Positions 18,121 through 26,409 of a DNA stretch of 64,000 nucleotides are shown piece after piece. The DNA comes from Marinobacter adhaerens HP15 (GTDB lineage: Bacteria > Pseudomonadota > Gammaproteobacteria > Pseudomonadales > Oleiphilaceae). The notes below the pieces were generated by a model that did no database searches, had not been told where the DNA came from, and saw only the letters and a program-made list of their open reading frames with translations. The stretch's first letter is position 1, and each line of letters starts with the position of its first letter. Position numbers and translations under genes: made by a program. The stretch spans positions 3,720,001-3,784,000 of the forward strand of contig NC_017506.1 in assembly GCF_000166295.1 (NCBI RefSeq). The letters are read 5' to 3'.

Positions 18121-19842
18121 TTGAGCATTAAAACCCGAATCCTTGGTCTGGCCGCCAGCCTGATAGTCGTGGCTTCACTGGCATCGTGGCTGGCCTATCG
18201 GGAGCTATCCGAAAATATCATCGAACGCTGGGGCCAACAGGTGGCGGAAATACAGGTGCGCTACGACAGCGCCCGACTGCTGCAGTCCCTGGAGCGGGAG
18301 ATTGGGCTGGCCAAACAGATGGCGAGCTCCTCCACACTGATCAACTGGGCCGCCAGTCCCGATGACGAAACGCTCAAGTCTGAAGCCATTCGCCAGATGG
18401 AGAGTTTTCGTTCCAACTTCCGGGACAATAATTACTTTGTCGCGCTGGTCGGGAACGGCCACTATTACTACAACAACGCAGAGAATGAGTACGCAGGCAG
18501 CCAGTTCCGGTACGTTCTCGACGAGGAGAAGCCCGACGACGCCTGGTTTTTCCAGCTGATAGAAGAAGGCCGCGACTTCCATCTCAACGTGAATCCGGAT
18601 ACCGAACTGGGGGTCACCAAGCTCTGGATCGATGTATTGATGCGGGACGAGGCCGGCGAGATTGTCGGCATGGTCGGTACCGGCCTCAGCCTCGATGCTT
18701 TTCTGCAGGATATTGTCGACATCGATCAGGAGGGCATCACCACGCTGTTTGTCGATTACAACGGCGCCATACAGCTGTACCGCGACCGCAACTACATCGA
18801 TTTCGCCAGTATCATCAAACCTGAAGGACAGAAGAACACGGTCGACCTGCTGTTCGAGGATCCCCAGGACAAACAGCAGATCCTCGGTATGCTGCAGCTG
18901 CTGAAGAAGCGCGGAGACCAGGCCGGTCAGGTGGAAAGCGGCTTTGTGACGGTGGATGGTCGCAAGCATCTGGCCGGGGTTGCCTTTCTACCTGCCATTG
19001 GCTGGTTTGAAATTACTCTTCTGGATCTGCACACCCTCCTACCCCAAAGCTATCTCTGGCCACTCGTAGCCGTATTCCTGGTGACCTTGCTTGTGAGCCT
19101 GTTGCTGTTCCATTTCATCATCCAGTCACGGATTCTGAAGCCCATCATGAGCCTCGAACGCGCGGTGGAAAAAGTCCGTGAGGGTAGCTTCGACCTGCCA
19201 CGTCTCGAAAAACCGAATAATGAGGTCGGCTGGCTTGCCGACCATTTCGAGAAAATGGCCCAAAAGCTGGGCCAGTCCACGCGGGAGCTAGAGACAAAAG
19301 TGGCTCAACGAACGGATGAGCTGAACCGGCTGGCCCGAATTGATCCGCTGACTGGTCTCAAGAACCGTCGTGGACTGGACGAGATACTGGAAGAAGAGAT
19401 TCAGCGGGCTCGTCGGCAGGACAGCGGGTTTGGCGTTATCTGGCTGGATATTGATCATTTCAAGACGATCAACGACAACCTCGGCCATCAGGCGGGCGAC
19501 CAGATTCTCTGCCGTGTCGCACTCTGGCTCAAAGCCGGCGTTCGGCCTTACGACCATCCGGGAAGGTGGGGCGGCGATGAGTTCGTGGTTCTGCTATCAC
19601 CCTGTGACCCTGACACTCTGGAACAGATTGCCCGGCGCATTCGGGAACTGGTGGAACAGGAGAGTCGAAAGACCGGCGCAGCGGTAACGGTCAGCGTCGG
19701 CGGATTTTTTGCTCGACCCGGCGACACCAGCGATACCATTCTCAGACATGCAGACCGCGCACTTTACCGTGCGAAAGCCGGCGGCCGTAACCAGGTCTGC
19801 ATCGACACGCGGGATGACGAAACAGCGCTTTCCGAAAACTGA
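18121..19842 (+). CDS. Membrane diguanylate cyclase with dCache sensor
   Basis: Encodes 573 residues from TTG 18121, preferred because GAGGGA is close upstream and it places a membrane segment at the very N-terminus; a frame from GTG 18070 is possible. The periplasmic part (about 30-300) looks like a double Cache domain, followed by a second membrane segment, HAMP and GGDEF. The catalytic GGDEF is intact and an RxxD inhibitory site (RPYD) lies exactly five residues before it, so feedback-inhibited c-di-GMP synthesis is expected. No EAL domain is present. Its signal is unknown; the upstream copper genes may be only neighbours. Confidence 0.92.
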   Translation: MSIKTRILGLAASLIVVASLASWLAYRELSENIIERWGQQVAEIQVRYDSARLLQSLEREIGLAKQMASSSTLINWAASPDDETLKSEAIRQMESFRSNFRDNNYFVALVGNGHYYYNNAENEYAGSQFRYVLDEEKPDDAWFFQLIEEGRDFHLNVNPDTELGVTKLWIDVLMRDEAGEIVGMVGTGLSLDAFLQDIVDIDQEGITTLFVDYNGAIQLYRDRNYIDFASIIKPEGQKNTVDLLFEDPQDKQQILGMLQLLKKRGDQAGQVESGFVTVDGRKHLAGVAFLPAIGWFEITLLDLHTLLPQSYLWPLVAVFLVTLLVSLLLFHFIIQSRILKPIMSLERAVEKVREGSFDLPRLEKPNNEVGWLADHFEKMAQKLGQSTRELETKVAQRTDELNRLARIDPLTGLKNRRGLDEILEEEIQRARRQDSGFGVIWLDIDHFKTINDNLGHQAGDQILCRVALWLKAGVRPYDHPGRWGGDEFVVLLSPCDPDTLEQIARRIRELVEQESRKTGAAVTVSVGGFFARPGDTSDTILRHADRALYRAKAGGRNQVCIDTRDDETALSEN

Positions 19843-19849
19843 CAGACAA

Positions 19850-19877
19850 GCCGGAACCCCGAATCGGAGGCTCCGGC
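19850..19877. terminator. Hairpin between convergent genes
   Basis: GCCGGA and TCCGGC arms with further pairing inside (CCG-AAT-CGG) sit between the stops of the diguanylate cyclase (+) and the repeat protein (-). There is no T-run, so it is a weak candidate for a two-way terminator. Confidence 0.4.
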
Positions 19878-19888
19878 GGTATCAATAA

Positions 19889-20824
19889 TCAGTACAGGAA
19901 CGGCGCAAGGGCCAGCTCCAGCCGGGCTTGGGCCGAGTAGACATTAGCCACGGGAACGGCTGGCTGCTCGGGCGGCACGGCTGAGGGCCAGGCTTTTTGG
20001 AGCTCGTCCAGTGCCTTCACAGCATCACGCCAGGCTTCCCTGTTCTGCTTTTTCAGTGTCGCCTGATGGCTATCCAGATAGTCACGCGCGGAACTCACAA
20101 AGCCGCGACCGTCCTGATATTCGTGCACGGCAACAAAGCGCCCTTCTTCCAGGGCCTCGTCATACTCAAGCACGGCCTGCTTGGTCAAGGAGAGGACCAC
20201 TCTCGAGACGGTTCCGGCGCTCTGTGCGTTCTTGCTATCGACAGCATTGACCGCTTTCTCGAGAGCCACCCAAGCCGCCTGGAACTCCTTGTTGATGTCG
20301 CTCCAGCGCTCAACCCCGCCGGCCTGATTCGCCAGCAACTCCAGACGTTCACTCACGTCGTTTTGACCCCGGCTCTCAAGGCCGGGTTCAACCATGCCGT
20401 AAAGCTCAACCCAGGGATGGGTCAGATGTGGACGCCCGTCAGCGACCTTGCCCGCCTTGATCAATTCCCGAGCCGCCATCAAATGACCCTGCATCATCTG
20501 CAACATGGCAACATAGGCGCCGTCAGAGGCGACAGGAGAAACAGCGGACGATCCGCCTTCGCCACCTTCTCCGCCTTCTCCGCCTTCGCCACCGGCGGCA
20601 AAGTAACTGAACGCCGCTCCTGCCCCGGCTTCACCACCTTCACCTCCATGGTGTTCACCGCCTTCACCTCCGTGATGTTCTCCGCCCTCGCCGCCTTCTG
20701 CTGAGCCCGAGGTCATCATATCGTCGTGATGCTTCTCTTTATGCTCGCTGGCGACAACTCCGGAACTGGCAATCAGCGTAGCCATGCCGATGCCGGTCCA
20801 GAGCTTCAGCTTTTCATTCTTCAT
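19889..20824 (-). CDS. Exported protein with Gly-Glu-His repeats, unknown function
   Basis: Encodes 311 residues from ATG 20824 (AGGAG upstream; the frame is open further but the signal peptide begins here). Residues 1-25 form a signal peptide. Residues 44-92 are low-complexity repeats of GGE and GGEHH units, then a helical domain (about 95-311) with no family I recognise. The His/Glu run could bind metal ions. It diverges from a PiuC-type iron dioxygenase with a Fur-like site in the shared 137-bp gap, so a role in iron status is a fair guess. Location is probably periplasmic. Confidence 0.8.
   Translation of the reverse strand: MKNEKLKLWTGIGMATLIASSGVVASEHKEKHHDDMMTSGSAEGGEGGEHHGGEGGEHHGGEGGEAGAGAAFSYFAAGGEGGEGGEGGEGGSSAVSPVASDGAYVAMLQMMQGHLMAARELIKAGKVADGRPHLTHPWVELYGMVEPGLESRGQNDVSERLELLANQAGGVERWSDINKEFQAAWVALEKAVNAVDSKNAQSAGTVSRVVLSLTKQAVLEYDEALEEGRFVAVHEYQDGRGFVSSARDYLDSHQATLKKQNREAWRDAVKALDELQKAWPSAVPPEQPAVPVANVYSAQARLELALAPFLY
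20549..20695 (-). repeat. In-frame tandem repeat coding for GGE/GGEHH units
   Basis: Two blocks of short in-frame repeats (9-bp units for Gly-Gly-Glu and longer units with His-His) flank a short unique segment (AGAGAAFSYFAA). Length change by slippage would keep the frame because all units are multiples of three. Confidence 0.8.
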
Positions 20825-20927
20825 TCCGTTCTTTCTCCTGTTAAAAACCGCCTGCTGCTCTTCGTCAACAACGGTAGAATTGATGGCATGTCCATAGTGG
20901 TGCATGATGCGCCACAGCAAATACTGA

Positions 20928-20946
20928 TTGCAAATTATTCGTATTA
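20928..20946. promoter_or_regulatory. Possible Fur box between repeat protein and PiuC genes
   Basis: TTGCAAATTATTCGTATTA, 15 bp before the dioxygenase ATG, resembles gammaproteobacterial Fur sites and has partial dyad symmetry (TGCAAAT-T-ATTCGTA). PiuC genes are often Fur-repressed. The match is imperfect and judged by eye. Confidence 0.42.
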
Positions 20947-20961
20947 AGAGTTGAGCTAACC

Positions 20962-21636
20962 ATGATTATCTGTATCGACCAGATCCTGACCCCCGAACAG
21001 CTCGAGCGAATCCGCAACACTCTGGACGGCGGCGAGTTTCAGGACGGGCGGAGCACAGCTGGGTGGCATGCAAAGCTGGTCAAGAACAACGAGCAACTGA
21101 AGGTATCCGGGGGCCAGGCGGAAGGTCTTCGGGCCGAGGTGGAAAAAGCCCTGACGGAACACCCCCTGTTCCAGATGGCGGTGCGGCCCGCCAAGGTCAC
21201 GCCTCTCATTTTCAGTCGCTACCGGGATGGTATGACCTACGGCAATCATGTAGACGATCCCGTGATGGGCCGGGGGGCCGGCAGGTTGCGGACCGATGTT
21301 TCCTTCACGCTGTTCCTGGACGACCCTGACAGCTACGACGGGGGCGAACTGGTTACCGAGACCACGGCGGGTGAGCAATCCTACAAATTACCGGCCGGCG
21401 CGGCAGTGGTCTATCCGTCGTCAACCCTGCACCGGGTTGATCCGGTCACACGGGGCCAGCGCCGTGTCGCTATCGGTTGGGCTCAGAGCACCATTCGGGA
21501 ACCAGCCCAGCGGGAAGTGCTCTTTGATCTGGACACAGCCCGGCGACAACTGTTTGAACGTGAGGGCAAAACGACCGAATTCGATCTGCTCACCAAATCA
21601 CTGGCCAACCTCCAGAGATTCTGGACAGAAATCTGA
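20962..21636 (+). CDS. piuC: PKHD-type Fe(II)/2-oxoglutarate dioxygenase
   Basis: A 224-residue protein of the PiuC/YbiX family. The iron-binding facial triad is visible as His-x-Asp in GNHVDDP and a distal His in TLHRVDPV, with the 2-oxoglutarate-binding Arg in RRVAIGW. In other bacteria the gene lies with or near iron-siderophore receptors and is induced by low iron; its substrate is unknown. No TonB receptor is adjacent here. A Fur-like site overlaps its probable promoter. ATG 20962 is the natural start of the conserved N-terminus. Confidence 0.9.
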   Translation: MIICIDQILTPEQLERIRNTLDGGEFQDGRSTAGWHAKLVKNNEQLKVSGGQAEGLRAEVEKALTEHPLFQMAVRPAKVTPLIFSRYRDGMTYGNHVDDPVMGRGAGRLRTDVSFTLFLDDPDSYDGGELVTETTAGEQSYKLPAGAAVVYPSSTLHRVDPVTRGQRRVAIGWAQSTIREPAQREVLFDLDTARRQLFEREGKTTEFDLLTKSLANLQRFWTEI

Positions 21637-21720
21637 TTTGCGTATTCTGCTATCTGACGCATAGAGCCATAACCGTTATACTCCGCCCCATCATTCATTA
21701 TTTACCAGCCAGGTTACTTC

Positions 21721-23706
21721 ATGCTCAATGCCGACGCCCTCAGCCAGTTGCGCCAGCTGAAATCGGATATCAAGGACAACAAGGTGGTTTTTCCAGGTAC
21801 CGTCAAAGCCACCAATGGCCGTTTCGGGTTCGTTGCGCTCGACGAGGGTCGGGATGTTTTCCTGCCACCCGAGGAAATGCAGAAGGTGTTGCCCGGGGAC
21901 CGGGTGAATGTCACCGAGCAGGAAGTTGAGAAAGGCAAAACCCAGGGCGTAGTGGACGAACTCCTGGAAACCCGCCTGAACACCTTTGTGGGTCGTTACC
22001 TGGTAAAAGGTAAAGGGCATTTCGTGGTGCCCGAGACGCCGGGGATCAACCGATGGATCTTCATTCCCCCCAAGGAGCGGATGAACGCCCAGCAGGACGA
22101 TTACATCTACTGCCAGATTCACAAACATCCGATCAAGGACGGCAAGGGCCAGGCCAAGGTACTGCGGGTAATCGGTAAGGCCGGGGAACCCGGTATCGAA
22201 CGCTCTTTCACCCTCGCCACCTTTGATCTGGCTGACACCTGGCCGGACGCTGTGCGCGCTCAGGCCGACAGCCTCGGTGAAGGCGATATCGAATCCAGGG
22301 AAACCGGACGGGAGGACCGCACGGACCGCCCGTACGTGACCATCGACAGCCCGGGCACGCAGGACATGGACGACGCCCTGCTGGCCGAACCCAACGCCAC
22401 CGGCTGGACCCTCTCGATTGCTATTGCCGATCCGACCGCCGTAATCGACACCGACAGCCCGGCGGAACAGGAAGCGTTCAATCGGGCCACCGCTATCTAT
22501 TTCCCGGGCGAGCCCCTGCCCATGCTGCCAGACAGCATCAGCACCCGCCTGTGCTCGTTGATGCCGGAAGCCAAGCGCCTGTCCCTGGTCTGCGATCTTC
22601 AGGTTAACAATGATGGCAGTCTTGGCGACTACAGTTTTCATCAGGCCGTTATCCAGTCCAAGGGCAAGCTCAGTTACGAGCTCGTTTCCAACCTGATCGA
22701 AGGACGGGAAGACGATGACATCAAGGCACTGCCGGAAGCAGTTGCCAACAGCCTCGATCAACTGCATCAGGCAGCGACAGCCCTCCGGAAATGGCGCAAC
22801 GAACATGCGCTGCTGAGCGGCGACCGTCCCGAATTCCGCCTCCGGCTGGATGAAAACAAACGTATCCGGCTGATCGAACCGTCCATCCAGAATGAAGCCC
22901 ATCGGCTGGTGGAAGAATGCATGGTTGCCGCCAACCGCTGCGCCGCGGATTTCCTCAGCAACCACACGGCCGGCCTGTTCATCCAGCATCCAGGATTACG
23001 GGATGATCGCGCCGACAACATCCGGTCACTGATCGACAGCCACGCACCGCATCTCTCAGGCGTAGACGCCCATCAGGCCGAGGGTTTCAGGAAGCTGATG
23101 AAGGAGACGGACTCTCTGGAGGCCGAGGTACCGGTCAAGGCCATCCTGTCCCGCCAGCTGGCCCGGGCCGAGCTGAGCTTCAAGCCGGCTCCTCATCAGG
23201 GCATGGGCCTCGATGCCTACACCACCTTTACCTCGCCACTGCGCAAGTTCTCGGATTTTTACGTGCATCGGCTGATCAAGGCGGCTCTGTGGGACACCCC
23301 CATGAAAGCGCTGACAGAGGATCAGCTGGAAGCCCTGCAAGCTGCCCAGATCCGCGCCCGACAGGCGGCGAACAGCCTGGAATCCTGGCTCAAAAGCGAT
23401 TTTGCCAAAACTCTCGGCGAAGAACCCATGGCCGGCGTTATCAGCCGCACAGTGCCCGCCGGCTTCTTCGTTCGCCTGGATGCCAACGGGCTGGAAGGCT
23501 TCGTCAGCTGCAAGGATCTTGACGGAAAGTACAGCTTTGATCCGGTTACCATGCGCCTTATCCACAACAAGAACGGACGCATCTTCCAGCTGGAACAACC
23601 GGTAACGGTCAGCTTTTCCGGGGTGGATGACGAGCGCAGGCAGATTAATTTCAAGCTTGTGGAAGCCCAGGAAATTGCCAGCCAGAGCAGCACTGACGGC
23701 GGTTGA
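21721..23706 (+). CDS. rnb: Exoribonuclease II
   Basis: A 661-residue RNase II/RNB family enzyme that degrades RNA 3' to 5' in the cytoplasm. Order of domains: N-terminal cold-shock-like OB folds (about 20-180), the RNB catalytic domain with the Asp cluster DSPGTQDMDDAL (about 213-224), and a C-terminal S1 domain (about 560-650, GVISRTVPAGFFVRLDANG). Length fits RNase II better than RNase R, which has extra N- and C-terminal extensions. It stands alone, 84 bp after piuC. Confidence 0.9.
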   Translation: MLNADALSQLRQLKSDIKDNKVVFPGTVKATNGRFGFVALDEGRDVFLPPEEMQKVLPGDRVNVTEQEVEKGKTQGVVDELLETRLNTFVGRYLVKGKGHFVVPETPGINRWIFIPPKERMNAQQDDYIYCQIHKHPIKDGKGQAKVLRVIGKAGEPGIERSFTLATFDLADTWPDAVRAQADSLGEGDIESRETGREDRTDRPYVTIDSPGTQDMDDALLAEPNATGWTLSIAIADPTAVIDTDSPAEQEAFNRATAIYFPGEPLPMLPDSISTRLCSLMPEAKRLSLVCDLQVNNDGSLGDYSFHQAVIQSKGKLSYELVSNLIEGREDDDIKALPEAVANSLDQLHQAATALRKWRNEHALLSGDRPEFRLRLDENKRIRLIEPSIQNEAHRLVEECMVAANRCAADFLSNHTAGLFIQHPGLRDDRADNIRSLIDSHAPHLSGVDAHQAEGFRKLMKETDSLEAEVPVKAILSRQLARAELSFKPAPHQGMGLDAYTTFTSPLRKFSDFYVHRLIKAALWDTPMKALTEDQLEALQAAQIRARQAANSLESWLKSDFAKTLGEEPMAGVISRTVPAGFFVRLDANGLEGFVSCKDLDGKYSFDPVTMRLIHNKNGRIFQLEQPVTVSFSGVDDERRQINFKLVEAQEIASQSSTDGG

Positions 23707-23767
23707 AAAACCACAATGGCAGGCGCATCGTATTCATCAGGACATGTTCCCCTGATGGAGGTGCGCC

Positions 23768-23968
23768 ATGCCCATCACGCCCGATGAATTTCTGAAAAAG
23801 TACGGCTTCGACAAGGAAGACGAGGAGCGGGACCACAGCCTCCGCAACAACGCCATGGAGCATGCCAAACACTTGCGCAGGCCCCATGCTGGCACGCCCC
23901 ACGACTGGGAAGAATGGGAGCGCTACAAGCGGGAGCATCCGGATGAAGTGGAGGATGATGATCACTGA
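23768..23968 (+). CDS. Small charged hypothetical protein
   Basis: A 66-residue, highly charged protein (start MPITPDEFLKKYGF, end EVEDDDH) with an excellent ribosome site (GGAGGTG) before ATG 23768. It lies 61 bp after rnb on the same strand. No signal peptide, Cys or membrane segment. The middle is helical with several His. Family not recognised. Confidence 0.7.
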   Translation: MPITPDEFLKKYGFDKEDEERDHSLRNNAMEHAKHLRRPHAGTPHDWEEWERYKREHPDEVEDDDH

Positions 23969-24181
23969 GCATCAACTCCTTCCTCCACCTTGTTTTCGGG
24001 TTGGTTAACAAATTTTTGCATTGTTTTTCATTTCTCTATATTCCATAGAGCCGCCTGATAACTCTTTTCATTTCATTTAGTTAGAAAAAACACCTTCCTC
24101 ATCTTCCTGATTCTATTGGGTCAATGCCTCACGCTGGTGCACCAGAGGCGAGACGCGCTCATTAAAAATTGTTTATACATT

Positions 24182-24239
24182 TACCCAAATTCCGGAGTGT
24201 CGCTGTCCCGGACTCATTTCAACCAGTGGAATTTGGGTA
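24182..24239 (+). promoter_or_regulatory. Stem-loop in the leader of the lipoprotein operon
   Basis: Perfect 12-bp arms TACCCAAATTCC (24182-24193) and GGAATTTGGGTA (24228-24239) enclose a 34-base loop and end 5 bp before the first ATG of the operon. The only Shine-Dalgarno-like GGG is inside the right arm, so folding would hide it. A separate 12-bp palindrome CTGGTGCACCAG lies at 24134-24145. Translational control of the operon is plausible. Confidence 0.55.
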
Positions 24240-24244
24240 GCAAA

Positions 24245-25750
24245 ATGAAGTTCAGTTGTTCTCAAAGCGTGGAAACAAAAGGCGCTGCGTTTGCAGCAGC
24301 CGGAAGGGCTCTTGTCAGTCTTGTCATGGTCTTTTTACTGGCCGGATGTCAGGTTTATCAGTTCGACCCGAATAGCGTGAGCGCCGAAAACCCGGGTTCG
24401 TATACAACAGGGACGGTCCCGTTCACCATTGTTGGAGAGGAGCGTCCTGACTGGCTGGTTCCGGAGTCTCCCGATGCGCCTGAAGTTATGGTCACCCGGA
24501 CAACTGAAACCAAGGGGTCGACGGGTTTCAACGGCGCCAGCTTTTTTGGCTACATGGTTACCCTGTCTCTGATTCCTTATTACGATGAAGTCCAGTACGA
24601 GGACATCTACGCGCTCAGCTGGCAGGGTGAAACCTTGCTCGAAAGCCGGGTGACCTACTCCATTGATTCCTATCTGTCTCTGTATTTCCCGACGCCAATG
24701 ATGTTCATGGGATCACTGAATGATGAAGCCGCCGAACAGGCCGTAGCCCGGGACTTCATCACCAACCATCACAAGGACAGTGTTCTGGCACTCATCGATG
24801 GGCAGCGCCGCGAATTCGAGCAGGCAAACCCCGAGACCGCCGCCGAGATTGCAGCCTACCTGAAAGCCGGAGGAGCGAACTCTGTCTATCGCCCGTCGGC
24901 TGTTCTCAGACTGATTGACCTGGCTCCCGAAACCGACACGCTTGCCTATCACGCGGCCAACAGCCTGGTGCCCGGCTACGTTGACCTGCTACCTGCTCGC
25001 TATCAGGCCTGGCTGATCGGACCGGAAGGTTTGCGTGGCATAGATCTGAAGACACAGCTCGCCGAAGGCACCGACCCCGATCAGTTACTGGTCCGCATGC
25101 TTAACGCCTATCCAGACCAGAGTGGCGATGTTCAGTCCGGTTATTACACCGGCATGACCCGGGCGCACCGGGAGACATTGAAAGAAGCGGGCCTGCCCGA
25201 AGGGCTCGTGGATCGTATGACCAATGAGCCGCCCTCTGCTCAACTGCTGGCCGCCGCAAAAACAGGCAAACTCCGCGATGACAGCGGCAACATTCGTATT
25301 CCCACCGAAGAGGAATTGCTGGAACAATTGGTTCGGCAGGACAATCAGGGTAAATTCCTCAGCCCCTACACCAGCGATGACGTCCTTGCGGAATGGGTGA
25401 ATTCCGCCATCAATGCCAATATCGGCGCAACTGTCGGCACTGGGCTCGGAGCAGCAGCAGGCGCCTATGCGGGTGAAAAAGCTCTGGAGCAGGTACCTTT
25501 CGTCGGCAGCTTTCTGGGTGGTGCCATAGGTGCCGAGATAGGCAAATCCGCAGGCCGTGAAACTGCGATCAGTGCCTCGGGTGGCTGGGAAGCGATTCGT
25601 GCCTCCTCAGACCGCAGCTTTGATGATATTCATTCCATGGCTCGCTACCTGAAAGCAAAATACGGCCACACCGGCAACTTCAAGAATGCCATGGAAGCCA
25701 CCCGACAGATCTACCCGGAGCTGGCAGAAGCCCTCGCGAGCGCCTACTGA
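24245..25750 (+). CDS. Large lipoprotein with C-terminal glycine zipper
   Basis: Encodes 501 residues from ATG 24245, which gives a lipoprotein signal ending in the lipobox LLAGC (Cys about residue 36). The central part has no family I recognise. Near the end (about 395-445) is a Gly/Ala-rich zipper (TVGTGLGAAAGAYAGEK, then FLGGAIGAEIGKSAG) of the kind that inserts into or packs against membranes. First gene of a five-gene envelope operon, 17 bp before the LpoB-like gene. It probably sits in the outer membrane. Confidence 0.82.
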   Translation: MKFSCSQSVETKGAAFAAAGRALVSLVMVFLLAGCQVYQFDPNSVSAENPGSYTTGTVPFTIVGEERPDWLVPESPDAPEVMVTRTTETKGSTGFNGASFFGYMVTLSLIPYYDEVQYEDIYALSWQGETLLESRVTYSIDSYLSLYFPTPMMFMGSLNDEAAEQAVARDFITNHHKDSVLALIDGQRREFEQANPETAAEIAAYLKAGGANSVYRPSAVLRLIDLAPETDTLAYHAANSLVPGYVDLLPARYQAWLIGPEGLRGIDLKTQLAEGTDPDQLLVRMLNAYPDQSGDVQSGYYTGMTRAHRETLKEAGLPEGLVDRMTNEPPSAQLLAAAKTGKLRDDSGNIRIPTEEELLEQLVRQDNQGKFLSPYTSDDVLAEWVNSAINANIGATVGTGLGAAAGAYAGEKALEQVPFVGSFLGGAIGAEIGKSAGRETAISASGGWEAIRASSDRSFDDIHSMARYLKAKYGHTGNFKNAMEATRQIYPELAEALASAY

Positions 25751-25767
25751 AATAATTGGAGATATAT

Positions 25768-26409
25768 ATGTTTACCAAGAATCATTTGAAACTGGTCTGC
25801 GCTGTAGCGCTTGCCTCCGGGTTTCTCTCGGGCTGTGCCAGCAAAATTGAAAACGTTCAGGGCAAGCCCAGTGTCTACGAGGACGTTTCCACCACCGGCA
25901 GCGTGGGCGGTGTCGGCATCGAAAGCCAGGACGTGGTCGCCATGACCGACCAGATGATGCGTGACATGCTGGCAAACCCCATGCTCACCGGCCGTTCGAC
26001 GCCACCGCGAATCATCATCGACAATGAATACATCAAGAACGAGAGCACCTCGGTTATCAACACCAACATGCTGACAGATCGCCTGCGCATTGAGCTAAAC
26101 CGCGCTGCGAACGGACGCATGGTCTTCGTTGGTCGCCACTTCTCCGACATGGTCCAGAAAGAGCGGGATCTCAAACGAGATGGCGCCGTTGATGGCGGCA
26201 CCATTCGCCAAACCGCTGCCCAGGCCGGCGCAGATTTCCGCCTGGGAGGCCGTATCTCTTCGCTGGACGCGATTGATCGCAACACCGGAACCCAGTCCCG
26301 TTACAGCCAGGTGACCTTCGAGATGGTCGATCTTGAGCTGGGCACCATTGTCTGGAGCGGACTCTATGAGATGAGAAAGGCGGCCCGTGACAATGTGGTT
26401 TACCGATAA
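25768..26409 (+). CDS. LpoB-like lipoprotein
   Basis: A 213-residue lipoprotein (lipobox LSGC, Cys about 21) with the LpoB-type alpha/beta domain (PPRIIIDNEYIKNES, NTNMLTDRLRIELNR, GADFRLGGRISSLD, YSQVTFEMVDLELGTIVWSG). In E. coli LpoB spans to the wall and activates the synthase PBP1b, and ycfL lies next to it; a YcfL-like gene is two genes downstream here. ATG 25768 has GGAG six bases upstream. Whether this copy activates a penicillin-binding protein or serves another envelope assembly cannot be told; no PBP gene is in the window. Confidence 0.85.
   Translation: MFTKNHLKLVCAVALASGFLSGCASKIENVQGKPSVYEDVSTTGSVGGVGIESQDVVAMTDQMMRDMLANPMLTGRSTPPRIIIDNEYIKNESTSVINTNMLTDRLRIELNRAANGRMVFVGRHFSDMVQKERDLKRDGAVDGGTIRQTAAQAGADFRLGGRISSLDAIDRNTGTQSRYSQVTFEMVDLELGTIVWSGLYEMRKAARDNVVYR

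Noticed and set aside
21691..22989. 432-residue open frame antisense to rnb
   Set aside because: Shadow frame without motifs; rnb on the plus strand is unambiguous.
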